This document shows positions 1 through 9,078 of a DNA stretch of 21,436 nucleotides, one piece after another (position 1 is the first letter of the stretch; each line of letters opens with the position of its first letter). This stretch comes from Pseudomonadota bacterium. GTDB lineage: Bacteria; Pseudomonadota; Alphaproteobacteria; Rhizobiales; Hyphomicrobiaceae. The stretch is taken from positions 1 through 21,436 of the forward strand of contig JAEZAW010000324.1 of NCBI GenBank assembly GCA_023430315.1, in the 5' to 3' direction. The notes below the pieces were generated by a model. That model was not told where the DNA came from, did not search any database, and worked only from the letters and a program-made list of their open reading frames with translations. The position numbers and the translations under genes were made by a program.

Positions 1-78
1 GCCATGGTCATCTCGATCTTCGCGTTCTGCGCGCTTCTCGGCCTTTGGCTGCTCCATCGCCGAACGCAGCACGTGTAG
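1..78 (+). CDS. C-terminal tail of a membrane protein (partial)
   Basis: The first 25 codons read in frame 1 to a TAG at 76-78. They encode a hydrophobic stretch (MVISIFAFCALLGLWLL) followed by a basic tail (HRRTQHV), typical of the last transmembrane helix of a permease ending in the cytoplasm. The rest of the gene lies left of the window, so the family cannot be named; an MFS or other multi-pass transporter is possible. It is followed at once by a small hairpin (80-96, six base pairs TCGCGC/GCGCGA) and then the terminator-like element at 122-151, which supports a real gene end here. Confidence 0.6.
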   Translation, partial: AMVISIFAFCALLGLWLLHRRTQHV

Positions 79-121
79 ATCGCGCTTTCTGCGCGAGCCG
101 GGCTTAAACCCCGCACCCCCA

Positions 122-151
122 CCGGGGGACACCCCCGGAACCCCGTCTTTT
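122..151 (+). terminator. GC-rich hairpin terminator element, copy 1
   Basis: CCGGGGG (122-128), loop ACA, CCCCCGG (132-138) forms a 7-bp stem. A second 3' arm CCCCG (141-145) could pair instead with CGGGG (123-127), and this arm directly abuts TCTTTT (146-151). The T-tract is on the plus strand, so the element would end the transcript of the gene finishing at 78. The T-tract overlaps the stop codon of the convergent SDR gene. A related copy with changed but complementary arms is at 9039-9074. Confidence 0.6.
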
Positions 152-944
152 ATGACTTTTCGGGCATCACGTAGTTGAGCGGCAGGCGCCCGCCATCAGC
201 GAAGACCGTCGTGCCCGTGACGTAGCTCGCTTCGTCGCTCGCGAGCCACGCGACGATCGCCGCGATCTCCTCCGGCTGCCCGACGCGACCGAGCGGCGTG
301 CGCGAGAGCACCTTCTTGCGGAAAGCCTCGTCCTTCACCACGCCGGCAAGCAGCGGCGTCTCGATCGTGCCGGGACCGACCGCGTTGACGCGGATGCCGT
401 GCGGCGCCAGTGCGATCGCCATGGCCTTGGTGAGCTGCGCGAGGCCGCCCTTGGATACCGAGTACGCGACGTGATCAGGGAGCGCGAATACCGAATTCAC
501 CGAGCTCATGTTGACGATCGCGCCAGGCGAGCCGCCGTCCTTGCGCGGGCCCTGTTTGACCATCTGCCGCGCCGCCGCCTGCCCCGCGAGGAACGCACCC
601 TTGAGGTTCACGCCGAGGATGCGGTCGAATTCCTCGCTGGGCAGTTCGAGGAATGGTGCGTCGTCGACGATGCCGGCATTGTTCACGAGCACGTCGATGC
701 GTCCGTGCGCCTCGAGCGCCTTGGCGATCATATTGTGCACGTCGAGCTTTTCCGACACGTCGCAGTCGACGAAATCGGCGCTGCCGCCGCTCTTGCGGAT
801 GCTCTCCGCGACAGCCTTGCCCGCCTCGTCATTGACGTCCGCGATAATGACCTTGGCGCCCTCGCGCGCGAGCCTCAGCGCACAGGCTTGGCCGATGCCC
901 TGCCCGGCGCCCGTGACGATCGCGATTTTGTCCTTGAGCAGCAT
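150..944 (-). CDS. SDR family NAD(P)-dependent oxidoreductase
   Basis: A 264-residue classical short-chain dehydrogenase/reductase, a cytoplasmic Rossmann-fold enzyme. The cofactor loop TGAGQGIG is at residues 11-18, with acidic residues after beta-2 (IADVND, 35-40) that favour NAD(H). NNAG is at 88-91, the catalytic Ser lies in NMSS (145-148), and YSVSK (161-165) gives the Tyr and Lys. The length is normal for the family. The start ATG at 944 has a good ribosome site (GAGGAAGA). It begins 21 bases after the malic enzyme stop on the same strand, so the two are probably co-transcribed. The substrate cannot be told from sequence: 3-oxoacyl-ACP reductase-like, glucose dehydrogenase-like and 3-hydroxybutyrate dehydrogenase-like enzymes share these motifs. 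Confidence 0.9.
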   Translation of the reverse strand: MLLKDKIAIVTGAGQGIGQACALRLAREGAKVIIADVNDEAGKAVAESIRKSGGSADFVDCDVSEKLDVHNMIAKALEAHGRIDVLVNNAGIVDDAPFLELPSEEFDRILGVNLKGAFLAGQAAARQMVKQGPRKDGGSPGAIVNMSSVNSVFALPDHVAYSVSKGGLAQLTKAMAIALAPHGIRVNAVGPGTIETPLLAGVVKDEAFRKKVLSRTPLGRVGQPEEIAAIVAWLASDEASYVTGTTVFADGGRLPLNYVMPEKS

Positions 945-965
945 TGTTCTTCCTCACTTCGAGCT

Positions 966-3257
<2,292 letters not shown>

Positions 3258-3295
3258 TCGCCGTTGTCCCCGTTGCATTCCGGCAGTCTGCATCT

Positions 3296-3323
3296 TTGGC
3301 ACAGAACCATGGTGGAGTGCCAA
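3296..3323. promoter_or_regulatory. 28-bp imperfect dyad between maeB and the secreted protein gene
   Basis: TTGGCAC (3296-3302) and GTGCCAA (3317-3323) are exact inverted repeats. Between them ACCATGGT (3306-3313) is itself a perfect palindrome, and both share the centre at 3309.5. Only the two 3-base spacers break the symmetry. It lies 38 bases upstream of the maeB ATG and covers the GGTGGAG ribosome-site candidate (3311-3317) of the plus-strand gene. It could be an operator for a dimeric regulator or an RNA hairpin hiding that ribosome site; sequence alone does not decide. Confidence 0.45.
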
Positions 3324-3327
3324 TGCC

Positions 3328-3714
3328 ATGCGTACGGTTATGAACGGCACGAAATATTTCTCGCGTCGAGGCCCGTTTCGGCTCTGCGCGGTGTCCGGTC
3401 TAGCGCTTCTGGCTGCCATATCTCTGACGGTGGTGGCCGCGGCGCAGCAGGGGGCGCCGAGCGCAGGCACGGCGGCGGAGCCGCAGGGGCTGCCACCGGC
3501 CAACTATATCTCCTCGCCCCACCGCGGCGTTATCGATGGCTGGGGCAGGGTCATTCCCTGTCGCTGCCGCTTCAATGGCAAGGCCTATCAGCTCGGCGAG
3601 ATCGTGTGCATGAGGACGCACGTCGGCACCGTCCTCACGCGGTGCGACATCTTCGAGAACAACACGTCCTGGATACCGAGCCGCGAAGCCTGCCAGCCCG
3701 ACGCCGGGACGTAG
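3328..3714 (+). CDS. Small secreted protein with five cysteines, function unknown
   Basis: A 128-residue protein with a clear Sec signal peptide: basic n-region (residues 1-18, KYFSRRGPFR), hydrophobic core LALLAAISLTVVAAA (about 25-39) and probable cleavage after the AAA at 37-39. The mature part has a low-complexity Gly/Pro/Ala start and then a compact domain with cysteines at 78, 80, 94, 106 and 122, including PCRCRFNGKAYQLGE and VGTVLTRCD. This suggests a disulfide-containing periplasmic or secreted domain; I recall similar small proteins in Hyphomicrobiales but can name no function. ATG 3328 is chosen because it gives a canonical signal peptide and follows GGTGGAG at 3311-3317; ATG 3340 is also possible. 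A longer frame from 3244 would overlap the maeB start and add an unlikely N-terminus. Confidence 0.7.
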   Translation: MRTVMNGTKYFSRRGPFRLCAVSGLALLAAISLTVVAAAQQGAPSAGTAAEPQGLPPANYISSPHRGVIDGWGRVIPCRCRFNGKAYQLGEIVCMRTHVGTVLTRCDIFENNTSWIPSREACQPDAGT

Positions 3715-3715
3715 A

Positions 3716-3728
3716 GGGGTGTTACCCC
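3716..3728. terminator. Short hairpin between convergent gene ends
   Basis: GGGGT (3716-3720), loop GTT, ACCCC (3724-3728), starting one base after the TAG of the secreted protein gene and containing the chrA stop codon. Only five base pairs and no T-tract on either strand, so terminator function is weakly supported. Confidence 0.25.
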
Positions 3729-5043
3729 GCCAGCAGATGCCAGCCGACGCCGAGCGCGCCGCAGATCGCGAGAGTCGTCATGATGCCACGATGCAGCCGG
3801 AAGAGCAGCACGAACGCGATGGCGGTTAGCAAGAGCGCGATGGGATCGAGGCTTGAGAGTTGCGGCAGATAAAGTCGCAGAGGTCCGAGCCACGTCGTCG
3901 TGCTCTCACGGAAGATCACGTTGAGCGCGAACCAGACCGTCAGGTTAAGGATCACGCCAACGACGGCTGCGGTCACCGCGGCAAGCGCTGCCCTGAGCCG
4001 CGGCTCGGCATTGATCCGCTCGATGTAGGCGCGCCGGCGAAGATCCACAGGAAGCACGGCGCGAATGTCGCCCACAGCGCCACGAACGCGCCGAGCGTGC
4101 CCATGAGCAGCGGCGGCCCGCCGCCATGGCGATAGGCTGCGAGAAAGCCCACGAACTCAGTGACGAGGATGAGCGGACCGGGCGTAGTTTCGGCAAAACC
4201 GAGCGCATCGACCATCTCGCCGGCGGTCATCCAGCCGAAGTGCTGGACCATGTCCTGCGCGAGGTAGGCAAGTACGGCATAGGCGCCGCCGAAGGTCACG
4301 ACCGCGAGCTTCGAATAGAGCAGGCTGAGCTGCGATGTGACGTGATCGCTGCCGAAGATCATTGCCAGGACGGCGAGAGGCGCGATCCAGATAGCGAGCC
4401 AGATGGCGGCCGTCCGCAGTGTTTCTCTGAGGCTGACCGCTGGCGCCGCGCGGGCAGTCTGATCGGCGAGACCTGTACCTGTCGCGAAGCCGTACAGCGC
4501 GGCGGCAAGAACGATCAGCGGAAACGGCACGCCAAAGAAAAAGATCGCGACGAAGGCCAGAGCCGCGAGCCAGCGATGGTCGGTCGAGGTCAGGCCGCGC
4601 CGCGCGATGCGGATGAGCGCCTCGACGACGATGGCCAGCACGGCGGCCTTGATACCGACGAGCAGCGCCACCGCAAGCGGGAGAGTGCCGAGCGTCGCGT
4701 AGAGCGCGGCGAGCACCAGAATGACCAGCGCACCCGGCAGGACGAAAAGCAGACCGGCGGCGAGCCCGCCGATCGTTCCGTGCATCCGCCAGCCCACATA
4801 GGTCGCGAGCTGCATGGCTTCCGGGCCGGGAAGAAGCATGCAGAAATTCAGTGCCTGCAGGTACGAGCGCTCGTCGATCCACTTTTTCTCGTCGACGAGC
4901 ATTCGATGCATCAGCGCAATCTGCCCGGCCGGGCCGCCGAACGAGATCAGGCCGATCCGCGCCCAGACGCTGAACGCTTCGGCAAAGGTCGGCGTCGGTG
5001 TGGCCGCGCCCTCGAGGGGCGCGGTTGAGGTTTGTGATGTCAT
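3722..5043 (-). pseudogene. chrA: Chromate transporter ChrA, interrupted by a one-base frameshift
   Basis: Two minus-strand reading frames together make one long-chain ChrA (CHR family, inner-membrane chromate efflux). The first frame, from ATG 5043, carries the N-terminal CHR domain (FSVWARIGLISFGGPAGQIA, then CMLLPGPEAMQLATYVGW) and most of the second (SKLAVVTFGGAYAVLAYLAQ, FAETTPGPLILVTEFVGF). It runs correctly to WIFAGAP and then drifts into TSSGSMPSRG. The expected continuation YIERINAEPRLRAALAAV, with the last membrane helices, is in the next frame down to the stop at 3722. One extra base in the run at about 4027-4035 restores a single frame of 441 codons, the usual ChrA size. No start with a ribosome site is evident for the downstream part alone. 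It begins 11 bases after the rhodanese-ChrB gene. Real mutation and base-calling error are both possible. Confidence 0.85.
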
Positions 5044-5054
5044 GGTGCGGCCCT

Positions 5055-5873
5055 CTATGCCTTGATCTTCGGAGCGGGCCAGTTGTGCGTCTCATCGCTG
5101 GCATCACGGCACCAGCGATAGAAGCCGTCGTATATCGCCATCGCCGCCTCGAGCTGAGCGAGATCATCACGGTACATGCGCGAGAAGCCGAGTGATACGG
5201 CCAGAAGTCCGGCGGCTTCCGGCGCGAGGTCCATGCGCGCGGTGTCCGCGCCACGCACGATCATCGCCAGTTGTTGGAGGGCCGTGTCGGCGAGGCCGAA
5301 TTCGCTGAGCATGGTGTCGAATGTACAGTGATCGCCGCGATGGCTCCAGAAGACGCCCTCGATATCGAAGGGCGTAGCGGCGAAGCGCTCGGCAACGGCG
5401 TTCACTTCCGATGGCGACACGAAGAGGAAGACCGCATCCGGGTCGACAAAGCGGCGGAGCAGCCAGGGACAGGCAATGCGATCAATCTTCGGCCGCCCGC
5501 GCGTGACCCACACCGTCCGCCCCTGCGCATCGCGTGGCGGCAGCTTGGCAGCATTGACAGTCGGCAGCCCCGCCTCCTGCCAGGCGACGAACCCGCCCTC
5601 GAGCGTCTCTGCCTGCATGCCTTCGTGGCGCAGCAAGGCCGCAGCACCCTGACTGAGCTTCAGGCCCTTCTGACACACGATGACAGCATTTCGGTCGGCG
5701 AGGCTTTTGGACCACGCGGCCGCATAGAACGGGTCTCGGCGCACGGAGCCGGGGATCAGCCGCGGCGCTGCCGCGAAGTCCTCCTCTGTGCGAACGTCGA
5801 TGATCGCAGGCGCGGTCGGCAGGCCGACGAGGCGAGCGAGTTGGGCAGCAGAAATTTCGGTTGGAGATGGCAT
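5055..5873 (-). CDS. Rhodanese domain fused to ChrB-type chromate resistance domain
   Basis: A 272-residue cytoplasmic protein with two parts. Residues 1-105 are a rhodanese domain (IIDVRTEEDF at 24-33; active-site loop VCQKGLKLSQG with Cys67; EGGFVAWQEAGLP before its end). Residues 120 to about 265 match the ChrB C-terminal domain (VWVTRGRPKIDRIACPWLLRR from 121; FVDPDAVFLFV; WSHRGDHCTFDTMLSEFGL). ChrB proteins are linked to chromate resistance and, in some bacteria, to chromate-responsive control of chrA; the rhodanese part would carry a sulfur or thiol reaction. No helix-turn-helix is evident, so a DNA-binding role is not supported here. It has a strong ribosome site (GAGGAAGGA) before ATG 5873 and leads straight into chrA, so the pair forms an operon. 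Confidence 0.88.
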   Translation of the reverse strand: MPSPTEISAAQLARLVGLPTAPAIIDVRTEEDFAAAPRLIPGSVRRDPFYAAAWSKSLADRNAVIVCQKGLKLSQGAAALLRHEGMQAETLEGGFVAWQEAGLPTVNAAKLPPRDAQGRTVWVTRGRPKIDRIACPWLLRRFVDPDAVFLFVSPSEVNAVAERFAATPFDIEGVFWSHRGDHCTFDTMLSEFGLADTALQQLAMIVRGADTARMDLAPEAAGLLAVSLGFSRMYRDDLAQLEAAMAIYDGFYRWCRDASDETHNWPAPKIKA

Positions 5874-5959
5874 GGCGCGTCCTTCCTCGGATGAGGCGTT
5901 GGGACGCGAACATTGGGCTTGCGCCTCACGAGGTCGTCGCGGAGAACCCCATGTGCGGT

Positions 5960-5988
5960 TTTCTCGACCATTGTCCCGTAATTGTCAA
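5960..5988 (-). promoter_or_regulatory. Candidate promoter of the chromate operon with a hexamer direct repeat
   Basis: On the minus strand a perfect -35 TTGACA (5983-5988) is followed after 17 bases by a poor -10 GAGAAA (5960-5965). GACAAT occurs twice in the same orientation (5981-5986 and 5970-5975), 11 bases apart, overlapping the -35. A weak -10 plus phased repeats would suit a regulated promoter. The remainder of the divergent gap 5874-6173 shows no other gene; TTGACG at 6051 lacks a matching -10 toward the MFS gene. Confidence 0.4.
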
Positions 5989-6173
5989 CTTCAGGGCCAT
6001 GATCGCGTGGGTCAGAGGCGTCTCATCCCGCACTGCACGACGACCGGGTTTTGACGGCGTCCTGCCGCTGTTAGCCTGACACATCGTGAGCCCCGATTCC
6101 TCGGCCCCGACCTATCGGCTGCCGGTCTTCCAGCTCATGCCGTGCTGAGACACTAAGAGATCGGGCATTCGGA

Positions 6174-7433
6174 ATGCATCCCTCCTGGTTGGCCCCGTTC
6201 AGTGTGAAAGCCTTCCGCCTGCAGTGGCCGGCGGCGCTGGTCACGGTCTGGGCGCTCGAAATGGAGACGCTGATCCTCGGCTGGTACGTGCTGGTCGAGA
6301 CGGGCTCTGTCGTCCTGCTGACCCTGTTCGGCGCCTCGCTGTATCTCGGCACGCTCGTCGCGCCGCTGCTCGGGGTCGTCGCCGATCGCATCGGGCACCG
6401 CAATACGCTCGTGCTCATGCGGATCTGGTACATGCTTCTGGCGGTCGTGCTTCTGGGCTTAGCCCAAGCCGGTGCGCTGGCGCCTGGGATCGTTCTCGTC
6501 GTCGCGCTCATGAACGGTCTGGTCAGGCCATCGGATCTCGCCATCCGCAGCGCCTTCATGGCGGGTACGCTGCCACGCGAGTTGCTCACGGGCGCGATGG
6601 CGCTCGAGCGCACGACGATCGACTCGGCGCGTGTCGCCGGTGCGCTTGTGGGCGCCACTCTCTTTGCGCTGCTCGGTATCGCGTCGACCTACATCGTCGT
6701 CGTGAGCTTCTACGTGATCGGCGTGTCGCTGACGATCGCTGCTGCTCGCGCCGCGCGTCCGCTAGGGCCGCCGGCAGATGCGGCAGACGTCGCGTTACCC
6801 GTGCGGGCCTCCTTCTGGCACGAGCTACGCGAGGGCGTGGCGTACGTATGGTCCCGGCCGGTGCTGAGGGCTGCGATCTGGCTCGCCGTCCTCGTCAACC
6901 TGACGGCCTACCCGCTCTCGAATGGCCTGCTGCCTTATGCGGCGCGCGAGGTCTATTTCGTCGATGAGCGCGGTCTGGCCCTGCTCGTCGCGAGCTTTGC
7001 CGGCGGCGCGCTCGTCGGCTCGTTCGGCTTTTCGATTGTCGGGCGCAGAGTTCCGCTCGCACGCCTGATGCTCGGCTCGGCCGTCGTCTGGTATGCCATG
7101 CTCGTCATCTTCGGGCAGATGAGCCAGATGTACCTCGGTATGACCTTCCTTTTTCTTGGCGGTCTCGCGCAGAGCTTTTGCATGATCGCCATGGTCGTGC
7201 TGATCCTGCGGGCGGTGACGCCGGAGGTCTCGGGACGCGTCATGGGTGTGCGCATTCTCGCGATCTACAGCCTGCCGCTCGGGCTTCTGACAGCGGGATG
7301 GCTTATCGAGCGCATAGGCTTTGCGAGCACCGTGTCCGGGTATGCATTGTTCGGCCTAGCGATGGTGCTGGTCCTCACACTGCGCTTCCACGCCGATCTC
7401 TGGCGTGTCGAGGCGCAGGCCAACAGCGGATGA
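6174..7433 (+). CDS. MFS transporter (EntS-like exporter family)
   Basis: A 419-residue major facilitator with about 12 hydrophobic segments and no signal peptide, an inner-membrane protein. The loop between helices 2 and 3 has the MFS motif as GVVADRIGHRNTLVLMR (about residues 67-83). A middle cytoplasmic loop (about residues 197-218, RPLGPPADAADVALPVR) separates the two six-helix halves. The general pattern, with YVWSRPVLRAAIW opening the second half, is that of the MFS_3/EntS-like group, which exports siderophores, drugs or other small molecules; the substrate is unknown. The start ATG 6174 has only a weak upstream AAGAGA. The next gene begins four bases after its stop in the same direction, so the transporter and the acyl-CoA synthetase probably act on related compounds. 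Confidence 0.88.
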   Translation: MHPSWLAPFSVKAFRLQWPAALVTVWALEMETLILGWYVLVETGSVVLLTLFGASLYLGTLVAPLLGVVADRIGHRNTLVLMRIWYMLLAVVLLGLAQAGALAPGIVLVVALMNGLVRPSDLAIRSAFMAGTLPRELLTGAMALERTTIDSARVAGALVGATLFALLGIASTYIVVVSFYVIGVSLTIAAARAARPLGPPADAADVALPVRASFWHELREGVAYVWSRPVLRAAIWLAVLVNLTAYPLSNGLLPYAAREVYFVDERGLALLVASFAGGALVGSFGFSIVGRRVPLARLMLGSAVVWYAMLVIFGQMSQMYLGMTFLFLGGLAQSFCMIAMVVLILRAVTPEVSGRVMGVRILAIYSLPLGLLTAGWLIERIGFASTVSGYALFGLAMVLVLTLRFHADLWRVEAQANSG

Positions 7434-7437
7434 GCGA

Positions 7438-8991
7438 ATGGCGCGCCTGCTCAATCTCGGCGAGATGCTCGCGACGCAGGCGCGGCTTTCTCCCGATCGC
7501 ATCGGGGCGCGCGATCTCGAACGCCAGCTCACGTTTCGTCAGTGGAACGCGCGCGCCTGCCGGCTCGCCAACGGGCTGCTGGGCCTCGGCCTCGCGAAGG
7601 GCGACCGCGTGGCGGTGCTCGCCTACAACGCGCTCGAGTGGGCGGAGATCTATGCGGCGTGCGCGAAGGCGGGTCTCGTCGCGGTGCCGATCAACTTCCG
7701 CCTCGCCGGCCCGGAAATCCGCTTCATCATCGAGAACAGTGGCGCTGCCGCTCTGATCGTCGAGGACCAGCTCGTCGGCGTGATCGAGGAGATCCTGGCC
7801 GATCTGCCGATTGGGCCGGATCGCTGCATCATGTTCGGCCCTGGCAAAATACCGGCAGGCTTTCGCGCCTACGAGAGTTTTCTCTCGGCGGCGCTCGATC
7901 GCGAGCCGGACATCGCCGTCGATCTTGGCGATCCCTGGACGCTCATGTACACCTCGGGCACGACGGGCCGACCCAAGGGCGCGATCCGCTCGCATGGCGC
8001 GAGCGCGCTCCATTCTCTCATCACCGAGGTCGAGTTCAGGATTTCTGCACGCGACACCGCGCTGCTCGTCATGCCCATGTGCCACGCCAACTCGGTGTTC
8101 TTCTACGGCGCCTTCGCGTACTGCGGCGCGACGACCGCGATCTACAACAGAAAGAGTGTCGATCCCGAGCATCTCCTGGCATCGCTCGCGGAAACTGGGG
8201 CGAGCTTCACGTCACTGGTGCCGACGCACTACATCATGATGCTGGCGCTCTCCGAGGCCGTGCGCGCCCGCTACGATGTCCGGCGCGCAGAGCGGCTCCT
8301 CATCTCGTCGGCGCCGGCGCGGCACGACACCAAGCTCGGGATCATGGAGCTGTTCTCGAACTCCGGGCTTTACGAGATGTACGGCTCGACGGAAGCCGGG
8401 TGGGTGACGATCCTGCGCCCCGATGAGCAGTTGAGCAAGCTCGGCTCGGTCGGGCGCGAGATCGGCGGATCGGGTCGCGTGCGTCTGCTGGGGCCGGATG
8501 GCAGCGAAGTCGCAGATGGCGAAGCGGGCGAGCTCTATTCGCGGACGCCCTGGTGCTTCGATGGCTATTGGCAGCTTCCCGACAAGACGGCGGAGGCCTT
8601 CCGCGGCGAGTACTGCTCGGTCGGTGATCTCGCGCGGCGTGATGAGGATGGCTTCATCCATCTCGTCGATCGCAAGAGCAACATGATCATCTCGGGCGGC
8701 GAGAATATCTATCCTTCGGAAGTCGAAGCCGCGCTCGGGGCGCACCCGATGATCAAGGACGTGGCAATCGTCGGCGCACCCGACGAGAAGTGGGGCGAGC
8801 GCGTACACGCGTTCGTCATCCTGCACGATGGTGCTGCCGCGACGTCCGACGAGCTGATCGCGTGGTGCCGCGATCGCATTGCGCCCTACAAGCGCCCGCG
8901 CTCGATGAGCTTCATTCGCGAGGAGGACATGCCGCGCACGGCGACCGGCAAGATCCTCCATCGCATATTGCGCGCACGGCTGGTGGAGTAG
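7438..8991 (+). CDS. AMP-dependent acyl-CoA synthetase/ligase
   Basis: A 517-residue adenylate-forming enzyme that activates a carboxylic acid as acyl-AMP and then forms the CoA thioester. The motifs are in order: YTSGTTGRPKG (171-181), YGSTEAGW (315-322), the hinge region DLARRDEDGFIHLVDRKSNM followed by ISGGENIYPSEVE, and the catalytic Lys in PRTATGKILHR (Lys505). It looks like the fatty-acid or aryl-acid CoA ligase group; the acid cannot be named from the motifs. ATG 7438 is preferred over an in-frame GTG at 7405 because it is preceded by AGCGGA and avoids a 29-base overlap with the MFS gene; the GTG start would add 11 residues (MSRRRPTADER). It is followed by terminator element copy 2. 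Confidence 0.92.
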   Translation: MARLLNLGEMLATQARLSPDRIGARDLERQLTFRQWNARACRLANGLLGLGLAKGDRVAVLAYNALEWAEIYAACAKAGLVAVPINFRLAGPEIRFIIENSGAAALIVEDQLVGVIEEILADLPIGPDRCIMFGPGKIPAGFRAYESFLSAALDREPDIAVDLGDPWTLMYTSGTTGRPKGAIRSHGASALHSLITEVEFRISARDTALLVMPMCHANSVFFYGAFAYCGATTAIYNRKSVDPEHLLASLAETGASFTSLVPTHYIMMLALSEAVRARYDVRRAERLLISSAPARHDTKLGIMELFSNSGLYEMYGSTEAGWVTILRPDEQLSKLGSVGREIGGSGRVRLLGPDGSEVADGEAGELYSRTPWCFDGYWQLPDKTAEAFRGEYCSVGDLARRDEDGFIHLVDRKSNMIISGGENIYPSEVEAALGAHPMIKDVAIVGAPDEKWGERVHAFVILHDGAAATSDELIAWCRDRIAPYKRPRSMSFIREEDMPRTATGKILHRILRARLVE

Positions 8992-9038
8992 GCACGCAAT
9001 CGCGCCACTGGCGCGAGCGAGACCAGTCTCGCGCTCTA

Positions 9039-9074
9039 CCGGGAGGGACACCCTCCCGGACCCTCCCGTCTTTT
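9039..9074 (+). terminator. GC-rich hairpin terminator element, copy 2
   Basis: CCGGGAGGG (9039-9047), loop ACA, CCCTCCCGG (9051-9059) is a perfect 9-bp stem. After a single A the 3' arm is repeated as CCCTCCCG (9061-9068), directly followed by TCTTTT (9069-9074). The 5' arm can therefore pair with either 3' arm; the second pairing puts the stem against the T-tract as in an intrinsic terminator. The layout is the same as at 122-151, with base changes in the arms that keep pairing. It ends the MFS/acyl-CoA synthetase operon. A small hairpin (GAGAC/GTCTC, 9019-9030) lies just upstream. Confidence 0.65.
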
Positions 9075-9078
9075 GGAA

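Noticed and set aside
3296..3311. Sigma-54 promoter suggested by TTGGCAC
   Set aside because: The -24 like bases are present, but the -12 GC at the required spacing is missing on both strands; the symmetric dyad is the better explanation.
3258..3503. 82-codon upstream extension of the malic enzyme
   Set aside because: The added residues do not resemble the family, run antisense over the secreted protein gene and lack a ribosome site; ATG 3257 fits the family N-terminus.
3722..4075. Separate 117-residue membrane protein gene
   Set aside because: Its residues from YIERINAEPRL onward continue the ChrA sequence of the overlapping frame, so it is the frameshifted C-terminus of chrA rather than an independent gene.
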